Below are positions 41,522-54,700 of a stretch of DNA of 64,000 bases, piece after piece; the stretch's first letter is position 1; every line of letters begins with the position of its first letter. The position numbers and the translations under genes were made by a program. The notes below the pieces were generated by a model. That model had not been told where the DNA came from. It ran no database searches and saw only the letters and a program-made list of their open reading frames with translations. The DNA is from Serilophus lunatus. Its lineage: Eukaryota > Chordata > Aves > Passeriformes > Eurylaimidae. Location of the stretch: assembly GCA_013399895.1 (NCBI GenBank), contig VXBA01000883.1, positions 434,001 through 498,000 of the forward strand, in the 5' to 3' direction.

Positions 41522-42581
41522 TGTGTGGCAAGATTTTGGCAGTGGGGGCGGGCTACAGGGGTGGCTTCTGTGAGAAGCTGCCAGAAGCTTCCCCCATGTC
41601 CGACAGAGCCAATGCCAGAGGCTCCAGGATGGATCCACCACTGACCAAGGCCCAGCCCAGCAGAGATGGAAGCACCTCTGGGATGGCAGATTGAAGAGTG
41701 GGGGAAAGTTATTGTGCAATAACAAATTGCACAGAGCGAGTGAGAACATGTGAGAGGAAGAGCTCTGCAGATTCCAAGGTCAGTGCAAAGGAGAGGCAGG
41801 AGGTGCTCCAGGTTCTGGAGTGGAGATTCCCCTGTAGCTCATGGTGCAGCCCATGGAGGTCCACGGAGGAGGACAGATCCACCTGCAGCCCCTGTGCTGG
41901 AGCAGGGGGATGCCCAAAACACAGCTGTAACCCTGTGGGAACCCTGTGATGAAGCAGGCTCCTGGCATGACCTGTGGCCCTGTAGAAAGAGGAGTCCACT
42001 CTGGGGCAGATTTGCTGGCAGGATTTGTGACCCCACACTGGAGCAGCCTGTTCCTGGGGAACTGCACCCCATGGGAGTGCCCCACACTGGAGAAGTTTGT
42101 GAAGAGCTGCAGCCCATGGAAAAAACTGATATTGGAGAAGTTCATGGAGGACTGCTCCTGTGGGAGGGACCTCATGCTGGAGCAGGGGAAGGATGTGAGG
42201 AGTCCACGCTGTGAAGAGGAAGATGCTTCAGAAACACTGATGAATTGACTGTACACCCATTCCCTGTCCCCCTGTGCAGTTTGAGGGGCAGGAAATAGAG
42301 AATTGAGGAGTAAAGTTAAGCCTGGAAAGAAGGGAGATGGGTGAGGGGAAGCTGATTCGGTTTTCTCTCTCATCCTCCTACTCTGATTGCTAATAAATTA
42401 AACTAATTTCCCGAAGTCAAGTCTGTTTTGCCTGACAGTAATTGGTGAGTGACCTCTCCCTGCCCTTATCTAGTCCCATGAGCCTTCTGGTAGATTTTGT
42501 CTCCCCTGACCATCTGAGGCAGGGGGGATAGAGTGACATTGGTGGGCACCTGGCATGCATTAAGGATCAACCCATCACACA
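41522..42581 (+). mobile_element. Solo LTR of an avian endogenous retrovirus
   Basis: This unit of about 1.06 kb begins TGTGTG and ends CACACA, the short inverted termini expected of an LTR. Its landmarks recur in many neoavian genomes. There is an opening GGCAAGATTTTGG block, then a central array of about 45-50 bp units built on 'ccacactggagcag' (42032, 42082, about 42126, about 42172). An AATAAA signal lies at 42392-42397. The last part carries the 'ggtgggcacctggcat' block. No gag, pol or env-like reading frame and no second LTR flank it, so it looks like a solo LTR left by recombination. The repeat length keeps frames open on both strands, which explains several spurious frames of 90-200 codons. 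No clear target-site duplication is seen. I do not assign a family name. Confidence 0.85.
42392..42397 (+). promoter_or_regulatory. Polyadenylation signal of the LTR
   Basis: A canonical AATAAA lies in the right third of the LTR on its sense strand, followed by a T-rich stretch. This is the expected position of the end of the R region. It is antisense to TMEM114. Confidence 0.5.
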
Positions 42582-44860
42582 GGCTTTGGATTAGTGAACA
42601 ATAAATACATGGAGCTACTTTAACTGGAGTTGTGTCTAAACCAAAAGTATCCCCTTGGTCATCAGAGGTGGGTATAGAGAGATATCCAAGGTGCTCTGCA
42701 GAAACCAGCTCAGGAACAACACAGAGACTGAATCCCAGTGGTTTCGTATCTACAGTATATTCACCAGCATGGCTTCTAAATGCCTTGTGTATCTGCACCT
42801 TTTTCACACTCTTGAATTCCTCTGACCTCCTCTACCCTTCCCTGCCAGCCCTTGAGGAAGCCTTTAAATCACTGACTGGTATTGGCCAGTAGCTCTGTGC
42901 ACTCAACCCCCTCAAATAGTACTGCTTTGCTCAGTACATCTGTTTTTCTTCACTTGAAATATGACCTATTCCCAATGAGTTTTCAATTCACCAGGAAGAA
43001 ATAGAAACAGTCAGAGTCTTCATCTCAGTAAGGTACTTTGGTGAAAACACAGCAAAAAACTAAACAAACATTAGTTTCAGTAAGAGGAAGAAGCTTATAA
43101 GGTCATTTGTCTCAAATTACATAAAATCCTATCTAGGATGTTTTCTCTTCCTAGTATAATTTTTCAAAATGTTCAATGCTAATTTGACTATTCCAAACCA
43201 TCTTTTGTTCTTTCTATTCAGAAGGAATTTTAGAGAAATTTAGGGGTTATGCAAATATTCAGGAGCAGAAGATACTTTTTATTACCATTGTGCCAGATAT
43301 TGCAGGCCAGAATAAGAAATTTAGGAAAGCCATGGAAATGACAATTGCTCTAATTCAATAGCAGATTCATTGGCTTTCTAATTAGATTTGATCACTTGAG
43401 TATTTTATATTGTAGCTGTATAAGTATCTTTTAAATACCTACCACATGTGACACAGGCACTTCAAAAGCATCATAAAAATAGTAGAACAGATCTGCAGAA
43501 AAAGTTAAAGAAAAATATAGAACGTAGTTCTTCCATGTCTTGGTAAATAATTCCCAGCACTTTATTTAATTTTACAACATTCAAAACCACTTCAAAATAA
43601 CATCTGTAATAAATACTCAAAAAATAACTCAGATGGTATTTTACTGATACAGCTTACAGTAATGTCTGAGCAACATCATACAAATTGTATTACAAATAGC
43701 TTCACCAGCACCAAAACACAGAATTACATTTTACATAATTCACTTAAGCACATGGAATTTTGACAATAAAGGATTTTTTTTCTAACTCTTCTTCTAGAGC
43801 TGATTTGGTATGCTTTAACTTGTCAAATCACTCAGTTGCATGGTCCCAACACAAGGCAACATGAAAAATACCTGAAAATCAATGTCAGAGCAAGTGAGAA
43901 TTACAAAATTGTACTGGCTTGTCACAGAATTTCTACTACTCAGTCCATTCAGAATTTCCAGTCTTGTTTTAGTCTGATAACAAGCAAGATCTGCCAACAA
44001 AGGTCTTAGACTGGCATTCAGAAACTCTGGTTTCACATGACCTTGGACAGATTTTCTGGCTCAGTTCTCCATTCACAGCATGGTAGTAATAATATTCCCT
44101 TTTATCTTCTGCCTGTAAGTTCCTGGAAGCTCCCTGCCACTATTTTTCATAAAGGAATTGCTACTGTGGAGCAGTACAGTAGAGCTGAGCTCAGTCAGAG
44201 TGAATGTGCAACCTTTTAACATGGGACACATTGATAAAATTGTCCTGATATTTAACAGAGGTAGGTGAATGATGCCCTTTGCACTACTGGAGAATGTAGA
44301 AGGCCCAGTGACAGAGCGTACCTGACATAGCTCCTGAGTCTGTAGTGTGCTGAGGTCCTCCAGAAGTACATGATCTAACAGAAATGTAGTGAAGCTCTTA
44401 GCACATTCAAGTCTTTATTCAAAGCCATAGCATATGGAGGAAATTTCTCCAGTAACTTCAATTCTCTTAAATGCTACTACCCAGAGGAAAAACTAGATTG
44501 CTTGGCACCTAAGATGAAATTCATGTGTCCCATGTGTTTATTCAGCAGCTTTCAGCACAAGACAAATATTCTAGCAAAAGCATGTGCACAAACTTCAGGA
44601 AAAGGGAGCATCATCACAACTGCAAAGTAACAACTGAGAAATGCATCACATGCATCTTCTGCATTAGAGAACTGAAAAAGCAGCTAGTAATAGGCTGAAA
44701 GAGATAAGCACGTAGCCTGAGCATCTAAAATAGATTGCAGCTGGCTACAGTAGTTAGTTAAAACATCTGGGAAAGCAGCTGTATCTTTCTCTTGCAGGAC
44801 AATCATCATCGCACTGCATTCGAGAACTTCACCATCACTGTCATTATCATCTGCTGGATT
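42582..44860. other. Non-coding DNA downstream of TMEM114
   Basis: No exon is recognised. Minus-strand AATAAA hexamers (TTTATT on the plus strand) at 44537-44542 and 44414-44419 are the nearest canonical polyadenylation signals past the TMEM114 stop codon. The transcript may therefore end near 44.4-44.5 kb. The rest is AT-rich and without structure that I can name. Confidence 0.45.
44537..44542 (-). promoter_or_regulatory. Candidate TMEM114 polyadenylation signal
   Basis: This is the first canonical AATAAA on the minus strand after the stop codon at 45498-45500. It would give a 3' UTR of roughly 0.95 kb. A second copy lies at 44414-44419. A weaker variant closer to the stop cannot be excluded. 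Confidence 0.35.
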
Positions 44861-45115
44861 ACAGAACGGTTGGAGGGGACTTGAAATATCATCTAGTTCC
44901 AACCACCAGGCCCTTGTCCAATGTTCCTTTTCAGCTCTCTTGTACATTAGGTACTGGAAGGGGCTCCAAGATCTTCCTGGAGCCCTCTGTTCTCCAGGCT
45001 GAACAACTCCAGCTCTCTCAGTCTGTCTCCACAGCAGAGGGGCTCCAGCCCTCGGAGCATCTTTGTAGCCATCTCTGGACTCACTGCAGCTGGTCCATGT
45101 CCTTCTTACAAGTCT
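44861..45115 (-). mobile_element. CR1 retrotransposon 3' part
   Basis: On the plus strand the element reads in reverse. It opens with a tail remnant (ACAGAACGGTTGGAGGGGAC, then 'atcatctagttccaacca'). It continues with the well-known blocks around 'tctccaggctgaacaa', 'ccagctctctcag', 'ggctccagccct' and 'tccatgtccttctt'. A segment between about 44925 and 44950 appears deleted or rearranged relative to a typical copy. It is in the same orientation as TMEM114 and begins about 380 bases past that gene's stop codon, so it may form part of the 3' UTR. The 169-codon frame running over it (44684-45193) is a by-product of CR1 non-coding sequence. Confidence 0.88.
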
Positions 45116-45497
45116 CAGGGAGAAACCAAAAGTTGGCCTGCAAAGTACTCTGAGGCACTTTGCTGAGACAGCAGAAGAGATAAAATAAAGCAAGAAATCT
45201 TGTTCTAAGTAGTGAATGGAGATGTCTTATGAGTTGCTGACTGAAATAATTCTGAAAACACTAACACTGCAATGTACTTTCTTCTAAAGTCACAAGGGTT
45301 TCCTTGACAACACTTGAAATGTTTTGATGATTTATCAGAATCTTTGTGTTTTATAGCCAATTATGAGGAAAAAGGTTTATGGCAGCTGACAAGACACTCA
45401 GCCTTGCCACTTTTATATACCTCTCGTGATCAGATGGACCAAGCAATCCAAATTATTAGGCTCTGCAGGGTTCTGTTGTTGGAAAGATACCTGTTGT

Positions 45498-45730
45498 TCA
45501 TAATGTCTGTTCACGTTGCCGTTTCAGACCCACAACTCTTGCTGCCAGGAGGAACACTGCCCCAGTGAGCACTTCTGCAACAAAGGAGATCCACACCAGT
45601 GCCAGGGACCAGCCAAACCTGATATCAATCTCTACCAGGAGGTCCTTGCTCCTCAGGAGGCAGACAGCTTCTTCAAAGGCAGCAGTGGAATATGCAATAT
45701 AGACACTGATCCCAGTAAGTGTGATGAGAG
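45498..45730 (-). CDS. TMEM114: TMEM114 exon 4 (terminal coding exon)
   Basis: This exon encodes the second part of codon 133 to the stop: the end of helix 3 (GISVYIAYS), the second extracellular loop (residues about 147-171, with C156) and the FGWSLAL start of helix 4. It ends with a basic cytosolic tail (KRQRE, 202-206). The acceptor is CTTCCTCAG, and a good branch-point candidate, TGCTAAC, lies about 27 bases upstream. The stop codon is 45500-45498. The last three residues do not form a standard PDZ-binding motif. Confidence 0.95.
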
Positions 45731-48700
45731 CTGAGGAAGACAAACACACTCAGCTAGTTAGCAGCCACTGCAGAAGTTAAAAACAATATGGCTTAGAGCT
45801 TCTTTGCAACTCCTCCCTATCCTACCCAGGCCAAATTCCCAGTTTATCTTTGAAATTGAGTTGAGGTTAGTTTCTTGGGGAAGGATGAGAGGGAAGTAGA
45901 GGCAGGGTTATTTTTGTCCAGAGTATAATGTGTTCCCACTGTTAAATACTGAATCAAAATGTCTGACAGCAAGACCCCCACAATAAAAATCCAGCTATGT
46001 CACATTTACATCTCTGTTTTCAGTACTGTACTATAATGCATCCTGATTCCTCACTGCTGGACACCACGTGCAGTTGTCTCCCTCTATTCAAGAAGCCCAT
46101 GAAGACACAGATTCTTGCATTTCAGATCACTAACCTGAATTTAGGCTCTTTTCTAATTTTGAGTGTCGTAAGTTTTGAGTGTTTAATGTAGACGAGTTGA
46201 TCTTTACTGTCACCTCCCACCAAGTGTTGTGGAGTCATGACTCTTCATCGCTTCCAAATAACTGAGTCAAAAACATAATTGGAGCAGACTAAAAATAAAT
46301 TAATAAAGGCGCTCAAACCAGGAGCTGGATGTTTTTAGAATGAAAGGACTGTACAGAAGGTATCAAATGCAGGGAATGGCACATCTAGCGTAAGTACATG
46401 CTGCATCCTGAACCTGGCATCTGTGTCACTCAAAGTCAGTGGATTAGTAGCAAGAAAGATGTGATAGAAAGGCCATGGAATTTAGAGCTGTAGCCTATGG
46501 AAAGTAGACACTGGACCACTTGCAGTACAAGAAAGTCTCTTATCTGATTCTGAGGGAGGAAAATTTTGATATGGCTTTCTGTTAAATCAACAGTAAATCT
46601 ACATGAGACTGCCTTTCTGCCAGAAACATAACTATGAGTAGAAGCAAACCAAGACAGAAGAGCTTTGGGTTATCCAACAGTCCAAATTCATATCCTATTC
46701 CTGAATTTAACCACGCTATGATGCCCGTTCCTTCCTCTAACCCTCTGCAAGGAAATGCAAAATCCCTTTTGTCAGCAGAAATAGAAATTACTCTTCTGTT
46801 GACATTTTCAACAAGGTGCATTGAGTTCTGTGACTCCCTCTTAAAAATGTCTAGATTTCAAAAAATGGGGAAACATACAGGATGTCCTGATAAGTGTCCT
46901 GATAACAGTTCTGGTATTTTCAAAAAAAAAATCAGGTTTCTGGAATTGTATCATAAAATATTTCTCTCTGCGGAGACAGAAGAAGAAAAAAAAAAAGAAA
47001 AGAAAATAAAGTGTAAAAGAATTTTACTAGCTTCAAATTGGAATGTCATACTACAAATAAAGTAAGTTTTTGGAATTTTGTGGCCCACAGTTTGGGAATA
47101 CCACTCTAGTTCAAAACTAGCAGTGAAGCTAATCCAGGAATGTCTAGCAAGCCCCTTTTCAAGAATTCAATGCAAATACCTGCAAAAAAATATGCCAGTT
47201 TTCTTAATAGCTGTAAGATCTGTGAAAGGTTATCAACCTCTGTGCTTTATTAGTTTCAAAGTCACTTTTCCATTGCTTCATTACCCTGTCTGTAAAGAAT
47301 TTGGACACTGTGCCGAGAAAGGTATTAAATCTTTTTCATTAATGGGTACAGCAAAAATACTGTGTCCAAAGTGTGACTCACTGTACAAGGATGTTTGGCT
47401 CTGTACAATTATTTGTCTCTCTTGAATCTAAGTAGTTCTTTTACAGAATTTAGGAGCTGAGCAGACACAAATTGAACGAACACCAGTGTTATTCTGAAAG
47501 CAAATTCCTGTTTAGTCTTTATTGCCTGGAATACAAAGTGATGTTCCCCAGATTTAATCTCCTATTTTTTAAAACAGTTAAGCCAAGAGTTTGATATAGT
47601 ACCTCCAAAAAGAAAAAGCAGTCCTGTCATTAGAAGCAGTAGGTAGGCCCTGGCAAGTATACTGATGAATCCAGTCATTCCTCCAAAAATCATCAGTATC
47701 AGGCTGAGGGGCATCAGGATGACAAATGTTCCATGCATGTCTGAAGAAAAATGAAGAATGTTAATATTTTAATATTTTATTTTCATGTCAATGGATGTAG
47801 TGATATTATTAAGTGCAGAATCCCTGATCAGGATCAAAGCCTTATTGTCTGCTGTATGAACAAGAAACTGGACAACCTTTTGGGTTTTCAGTTTAAGTTA
47901 GTAGGACAAATATATGGTATGGAAGAAAAGGTCACATAGAAAGTAAGCTCTCACAGGACCACAGCCTATGTTTCAAATAGAGAGAAAATATAAAGGATAT
48001 GTCTGCAGAGATACATTTAAGCAATTAAACTGTTCTCAGCTATGAAGCCTAGCTGCATAACAGGGGATGCACTGCACACCAGGTAGGCACTGACAACCTT
48101 AATAAAAAGTAGCCCTGGTTATCTGAATCACACAGGTCACAGTGGGTGGCACCGTTCTGTTTGGGTGGTGAGATCCAGCCATGCTTTCAGTAAATTCTTT
48201 CTCTTCAGTCTCATGTCCTCTGATGAACAGATCTAGCAAATTGTTGACCTTTTCCTTTGTTGCAGCTGACCTTCAACTAAAGCTAAATTTTCCCATCCAG
48301 CTCTGATTCTGTCTGTCATTGTTTTCTACAGCAGCTTCACAAAGTACATTAACCTATCCTGCTCACTTCCTCCCATGCTAAATGTTTTACATCAGTCTTT
48401 CTTGATCCCTATAACATTTTAATAGCTGTGTAAACAGAGGGTTGCTATGTATTTTTCATATCACACTGTTTTTTCAATTATAAACCATCTTTGTGTCATT
48501 GTTCCCTCTCATGCAATCTGCCCACAACATTCAATCCAAACTTTTCTAGAATAATAGCCAAAAAAAAGTAATTCCAGTATCAATTTATTTCATCCTCCCC
48601 CCCCCCAAGTAATTCCAGTATTAATTTATTTCATACCAAAATAAACTGCGGAATTACTGAGAGAAGAAAATTCAAAATCCATATTCTGAAGAGGTCTAGG

Positions 48701-51700
48701 CTTCAGTGTCTCATTTAATTTCAGGGAAGAATGACAATACACCATTAGCTTATTCCAAAGGAAAAGCAATCAATTAAGAGATCATAGTTTGTGTGTGATC
48801 AAATGATCAGTTTTTTTAAATCACTGTAATTGCCCACTGAATTGGAAGTAATCCATCTGCCAAGGGCTAAGGATCCAGCCTATCCTCTTCGACAGCTTTA
48901 AAAAGATAAGACACAATTGTGTGTCTCTGTCCAGTTCTAGAGGCTTGGAAGGTTAGGAAGGGCCTGCATGGAATCAAGGCAGACACTGTTAATGTCTTTA
49001 CTTGAGTAGAATGTGGTTTCTAAACATAAGTATTTGTTTGGTTTAGCACAGGACATGATCATAAGAAAAAATATGACAAACTTTTGGGATGTGACACTAT
49101 TGTTCTTCTATTTCTGTTTATTTACACTGGTATGGTATGTTCATATACAATCCCACATATGCCTTCATCAGAACCAGCTGATGCTTAGAAATCCTGAATT
49201 CAGTATTCTGCACTGAAGAGAGCACTCTCTGATTCTAAAGCTGGGCTTTCCATCAGCAAAACTGGCTGTTGCAGGCTAAGAAACACAAAACTACAGCAAT
49301 TCTCAGATGCAAACAGTCAAATGAATCTTCAGTTTACTGGGTATAAACTGGAATGTCAAAGTGTCTGCAAATCTTAGCTGAATACCAAGACGAGAAATAG
49401 CCATGGAACTTAGTTCAGGACTTTTATATAGTTAGAAGTGGTTGTCCAGGATGTGATGCAACATGATGTGACAGAATAGAGATCTGGCACCCAATTCAGT
49501 TCTCATATTCTAGAGAGGCAACAGAAACAGGCTGATCTTCAGCCACAGTTGTGCTTGCTGAGGGTTACTGGGCCTGATTTTAATTCCTCACCATTCTGAC
49601 ATCCTTGTGACCTCTTAGATTTGGTCTTTCATGTAAAAGGTAAAAGACCTTAGGGGATAAAATCTGATGCAATTAACATTTTTAAAAGCATGATGCAACT
49701 CTGTCCTCAGACCTGGCTTTGCTGGGAGGGGAAAAAAGATGAACGAGCTCATCAATGGCTCTGTGCCTTGTGATTTTCCAGGTAGCCCTCACTAGACAAA
49801 GTTACTCCTAACAAACTACACCTCAGGACAGAAGCACCAACAGTTGCTATTTCTTTGACTTTCTTTGTCATTATGTGATTTCAGCTACTGCAGCTACTGT
49901 GCCCTGAGCCAGGACATGTGTGGTGAGAAGATAAGGCTATGAATGGAACCTTGTGAAGGAAAGAGAAGACAAATCCATACCAGAACATCCTGGGGAGCAT
50001 CACAGATTACATTAATGATCTGTGGCAGTTGTATGCAACAACAGAATAACTCGGATTTTTATGCCCTCTTCAGTGAAAATATAAGGTTTAGGGATATCTC
50101 AGCTGAAACCCACAAACCCCACTGCAACAGAGCCTTACTTTTCTTATACGCAGCTGGGATTACACTTCTCATTAATAACATGCAGCTTTTTTAAAATCAA
50201 GTATTTAATGGACTGTATTTGGTTAGACAGCACTTTTATCATCTCCAGTGTTCTACTTCAATATCTAATAGGCATTTGTCCTATGAAATCTGCAACTGCC
50301 TGGGAAACTTATTCTAAAATGCTGCCATGGAAACCACTCAGGAATCTGAATTCATGCCATCTGGCATATGATATTATGCCATTATATTCCTTGATTAGAG
50401 GAACATAATTAGTTTATAGAAGAACATGACTTAAAATATCTTTACTGTGTTTCTGTCTTCAATAATCATCTGTGAAAGAAGTTAAAACATCAATTTTGCA
50501 GTCATTTTAGTGAGTTTTTTTAGTTTCTGTTGAAATACACATTTATGCATTATATATTACACATATACTGTGTTCATATTGGTGACATTAATCTAGTATT
50601 GAAGCAAAAAAAAACCCTAAACATTTTGCACTAGAGGTATGTGCACTTTCCTGCAAAACAGAGTTCAGTTTCCCACATCTATTTCTCAATGCCTGAGTTC
50701 CCTCTCAGTCCAGCACCAAAGATCCAATAGTTTAATCTTGGAAATACTGAAACAAACTCATAAATATTTAAAAAACACTCCTAGTGTTTTGGGAGGGAAA
50801 AAAAGGAACTAAATTGCTTGATCTGAGTTAACAAAGGTTTACATTAGTTAGCCAAAGCTGTTTCAATAGAGGTCTAACCAAATATCTGTAAGAATGACAT
50901 CTGCAGTGTGTGTCCAGATCTGAGGATTTGGCAGGCATCTCTAAATTACCACCCAACACAGCTGATGAGTTGTTTGTAAGAGAAATCTGTGGAACAAACT
51001 CGAAAAATGTAACCAACTGCAAGCTTAGCAGTTCTGTTAATCATCTCCTGTTAACATGCTAGAGCTTAATTTCGTCAAACTAACTCTGTATTTGTTTGCA
51101 CAGCATATAATAGCAAACAATGTCTAGAAAACTGTCATAGTCGCCTGATCAGAAATACTCCAAATGGCAGCAGCTCAGAGGAGCTTAATTAAGGCCCTGT
51201 TTATGTTATCCAGCAGTTACTAAATAGCCAGTTAGAAAGACAAAAGCCTCTAGCAGAGCCAAAATGCGGGCAGCTGCTAAAGACAACGGGGCTGATCTAG
51301 AAAAGACTTGGCAAAGCCAGAAAGAAGCTGCATGGAGAGAGATTGACCTGTTTGCCAGGAAGAAGGAAACGACTTAGAAAAACAGTGAACAACTGGAAAG
51401 AACTGGTGCCTGTGGCTAAATGTGAGACTTCTGGACTTAGGCCCCAGGGACAAGAAGGCCTGGATTCCCTCCTGTTCAACAGAGAAAAGATGATGGTGGA
51501 GCATTGCACACAGGGTTAGGGAACCCCAAGATAATTAGCCAGGCTCTGGTCAGTGTGTTACATGTTTTGGCTCGGTGCTTTTCTCAAAAAGTCTCTGAGC
51601 TAAACTGGAAGACAAATTGCAGAAAGTAGGAGTGAAATGGTCCTAGCCTTGGAACAGGCGACACTGACAACAAGGACTGGGTAGAAAGATGAAGGTAAGA

Positions 51701-54700
51701 GATGCACGTGGTACCAGTGAATTTGAAAACGAGAACATTCACTACAAGTTGTCGCTTGTTAGACCTCAGCTGCAGTGATGCTGAAGTTATATCAGGTTTC
51801 TGTATATATTTACTGTAATATTTACTCTAAATGCCCAAGCAGATGTTCACTGGGATCTCTCTAAAGGAACAGTACACTGTTGCCCAGAAACCAAGCAGAT
51901 CCATTAAGGTACACACCTATCAGATCAATTAAATTAGAATTTCTGTGTACATTATTTGGGTTGTATTTCACTTGGCCTCTGAACTGGCTCTTGCCAGATA
52001 TTCCAGACCTAGCTGTTTCCTTCTGATAACTTCAAATCAAAAGAAAATTTGTGAAGAACTGTAAATCCTCCAGGAAAAATGTCACGACTGCCAAAGAATA
52101 GGGGATTCTTAATAACATTACAGACTATAAAAATAAAATAAAGTCTTCAGGACCATGAAGAGCAGGGGGAAGTGTGAAAGCAGCTAGTTAGTGATTGTTA
52201 CAAGGTCCACTTGCTGTAAGGAAATCCAAACAACTTGATCTGTATTATTAAATTAATTTTGTTGAGGAAGAAACCAAGGCAGCTATCACATCAAAACACC
52301 TGAAGTATCAGTAACTGCCTCTAGTGCAGACTGTTTCCCTGCAGGAAGCACTAACTTGTCTGCAGCCTCATGGCTCCAGTCACACTGATGCCTAAAAAAG
52401 AAAAAAATAAAAATATTCTGGGGAGAATACTTCAAGCAGTTGTGCATGGGCAACTGCACACTCCAGTCTTGATTTTATATCAGGAAAAACATTTTCTTCC
52501 ACCCACATATAAGTAAAAACCACATCCATTATCTGCTCATCTCTAGATGGCTCATAGAGGAGAGCACTAAAAATGGACCTGTAAAAGGAAATCAATCACT
52601 GCCCATGATATTCATGTCTCTAACAAAAAATCAAAATTGTCAGAGGCTTAATCATACCTTATAGGTGCCTAATGCAAGTGGTTTTTGTGTCACACAGACA
52701 GCAAGAAAGAACAGCAGCCTCTCACATTATTTTCCATAACACCAGTCCCAGTCTGCAGTGCACTTGGGACCCCAGACCCCATACCAGCTAAGCAAAGCTA
52801 AGATTCAAGAGAAGCTCTCTAGTTTTGATTAGAAATGCTTCCAACAGTGTTAATTTTTCAGGGATTACACTGGTGCTGTCTTTAGCTATAAATCTATACT
52901 TGTATTTACTAATTGTTAACAATATTTTGGTAAATGGAAAAATATTTATATTACGAAAATACCTAAGAGCAACCTTTTCCCACCTAACTTGTTGGGTGTT
53001 TTTTGTTTGGGATTTTTGCTTCTGTTTTCATTTGGGGTTTCTTTTTTCTTTAAAGAAATACTTTTACAAAGCTGAAATTCTTGGGAAAATTCCAGCTGAT
53101 GGAATTCTGCTATTTCTTCTACACATCAGCTTCCCTCTCCCTGTATGAGATCCTCAACACTTAGATGTGATTTTTGGATATTATGTTTCTTCTACTAGAA
53201 AATGGCAAAGCTGCTCAGAACTCCTAATGCAGCTTACTTTGAAGTCAGAGTGACATCTTTATTTTGTCATTTCTTGAGAGATGGATTCAGCTCACCAAGA
53301 AAAAAAGCTGCTCTTCCTGCTTGTCTCCCATAGCTGGCACAGGAGAACACATGGCAAGACAAAATATCTGGGGTGTCTTTGCTGACAGATTTCAGTTCTA
53401 AGGTGATTTTCAGAGAACTATTTTTAATCCTAATGGTCACCAAGAGACCCAATAACTGTCTGAATTGTGAAAAGTGACATTTTCATTTTAATCGTGTACG
53501 GGACAGAGGAAAGTGTCCATCTCCAGTAAAAAAGAATTTTATTAATGCAGAAATTTCAGAAAAGCTAGTGGCAGGCAGTCCAGTGGTATTTTTCTTTAGA
53601 CAAGGGCTGATGTTTTAAACAAATACATAACCATGACATGATGTAATCTGTCATATGAAAATGTTTCATACATTGTGGGTTTGAGGGAGAGAGATGGTAT
53701 ACACTGTATGATCAGCTGGAAGGAGTGGTAAGAAAAAGAAAATGGAAGGCTAACGTAGAGGAGAAGGCATGTTTGTGTCTCATCCATAAGGGGAACGGCT
53801 CAAGAGTATTCCTGTGATGTGAAAATATGCCATAGTCCCAGGCTTAAAAAGGCCTAGGTGGTTGCCTGTGTAATACTGCTGCTAGCACAGGATTTTAACT
53901 TGTACGCCAAATTATTTCAGTTTGCCGGGAGCACTATTTGAAGTACATAATAAGCCTAAAAGGAATCTGCTGGGAATGAAAAGGAGAGAGACTAGAAATG
54001 TGGAGGAAGGGGATGTGAAAATAGACTCCCATCTTTTTGGCACTTGTGTTTAGTTAAGACATGCCAGGAAGTGCATTCAAATTCTGAAGAATGAGGGACG
54101 TGACCAATCTGTTATTTAAGTGCCTACATTAGGAGACAGTCTTCTAAAACCCTTCTAGGAATAATCAGCAAGAAAGACATTTTATGTTGCCTGAGCTCAT
54201 GAAATTCAATCTGCCAATCACACAGTGAGAAATAGGTGTGTACAGCTAAATGGAATGAGATTAATCCCATGTGAATGTGCCTCACAGACACCTGCATAGG
54301 CACACACAGAGAAAAATACAATTTTTTGAAGTAACCAATTAAAGCCATGCAATTTGCTTGTTTGCCCCAAAAAACTACTATATAAACTACTATATAAACT
54401 ACTGTAACTACACTGCAATCCATTATCCCTGAATTTTCCACTAAAATTCTAGTTAAAATGTGTTGTAGATGAAGATGCCTTGCCATGATCCTCCTAAATA
54501 CGACTCAGAAAATATATAAGAAAGAAGAGTAAGGTTGAAATAGAAAGTAGTATCTCAGCACTTAACAAACTTACACATCACTTAGAGATATCGGTGTTTC
54601 CTAGAAGGAAAAAGTACTGAGCAGGTCCTGTGTTCAGCTGCTGTTTTTGTGGATCTGTAGCACACTGAAATTGTATTGAGGCTGAGCAGCCAAAAAAATC

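Noticed and set aside
41709..42373. Several frames of 79-197 codons on both strands
   Set aside because: All lie within the solo LTR and result from its internal repeats. None resembles a retroviral protein.
1..45000. RBFOX1 exons, expected on this side of TMEM114 by mammalian synteny
   Set aside because: I looked for the RNA-recognition domain and C-terminal exon sequences and saw none.
44684..45193. 169-codon minus-strand frame
   Set aside because: It translates the CR1 3' region and its flank. CR1 tails often read open by chance.
46634..47425. Two plus-strand frames of 143 and 115 codons
   Set aside because: They lie antisense in TMEM114 intron 3, include a lysine/glutamate run from low-complexity DNA and match no family.
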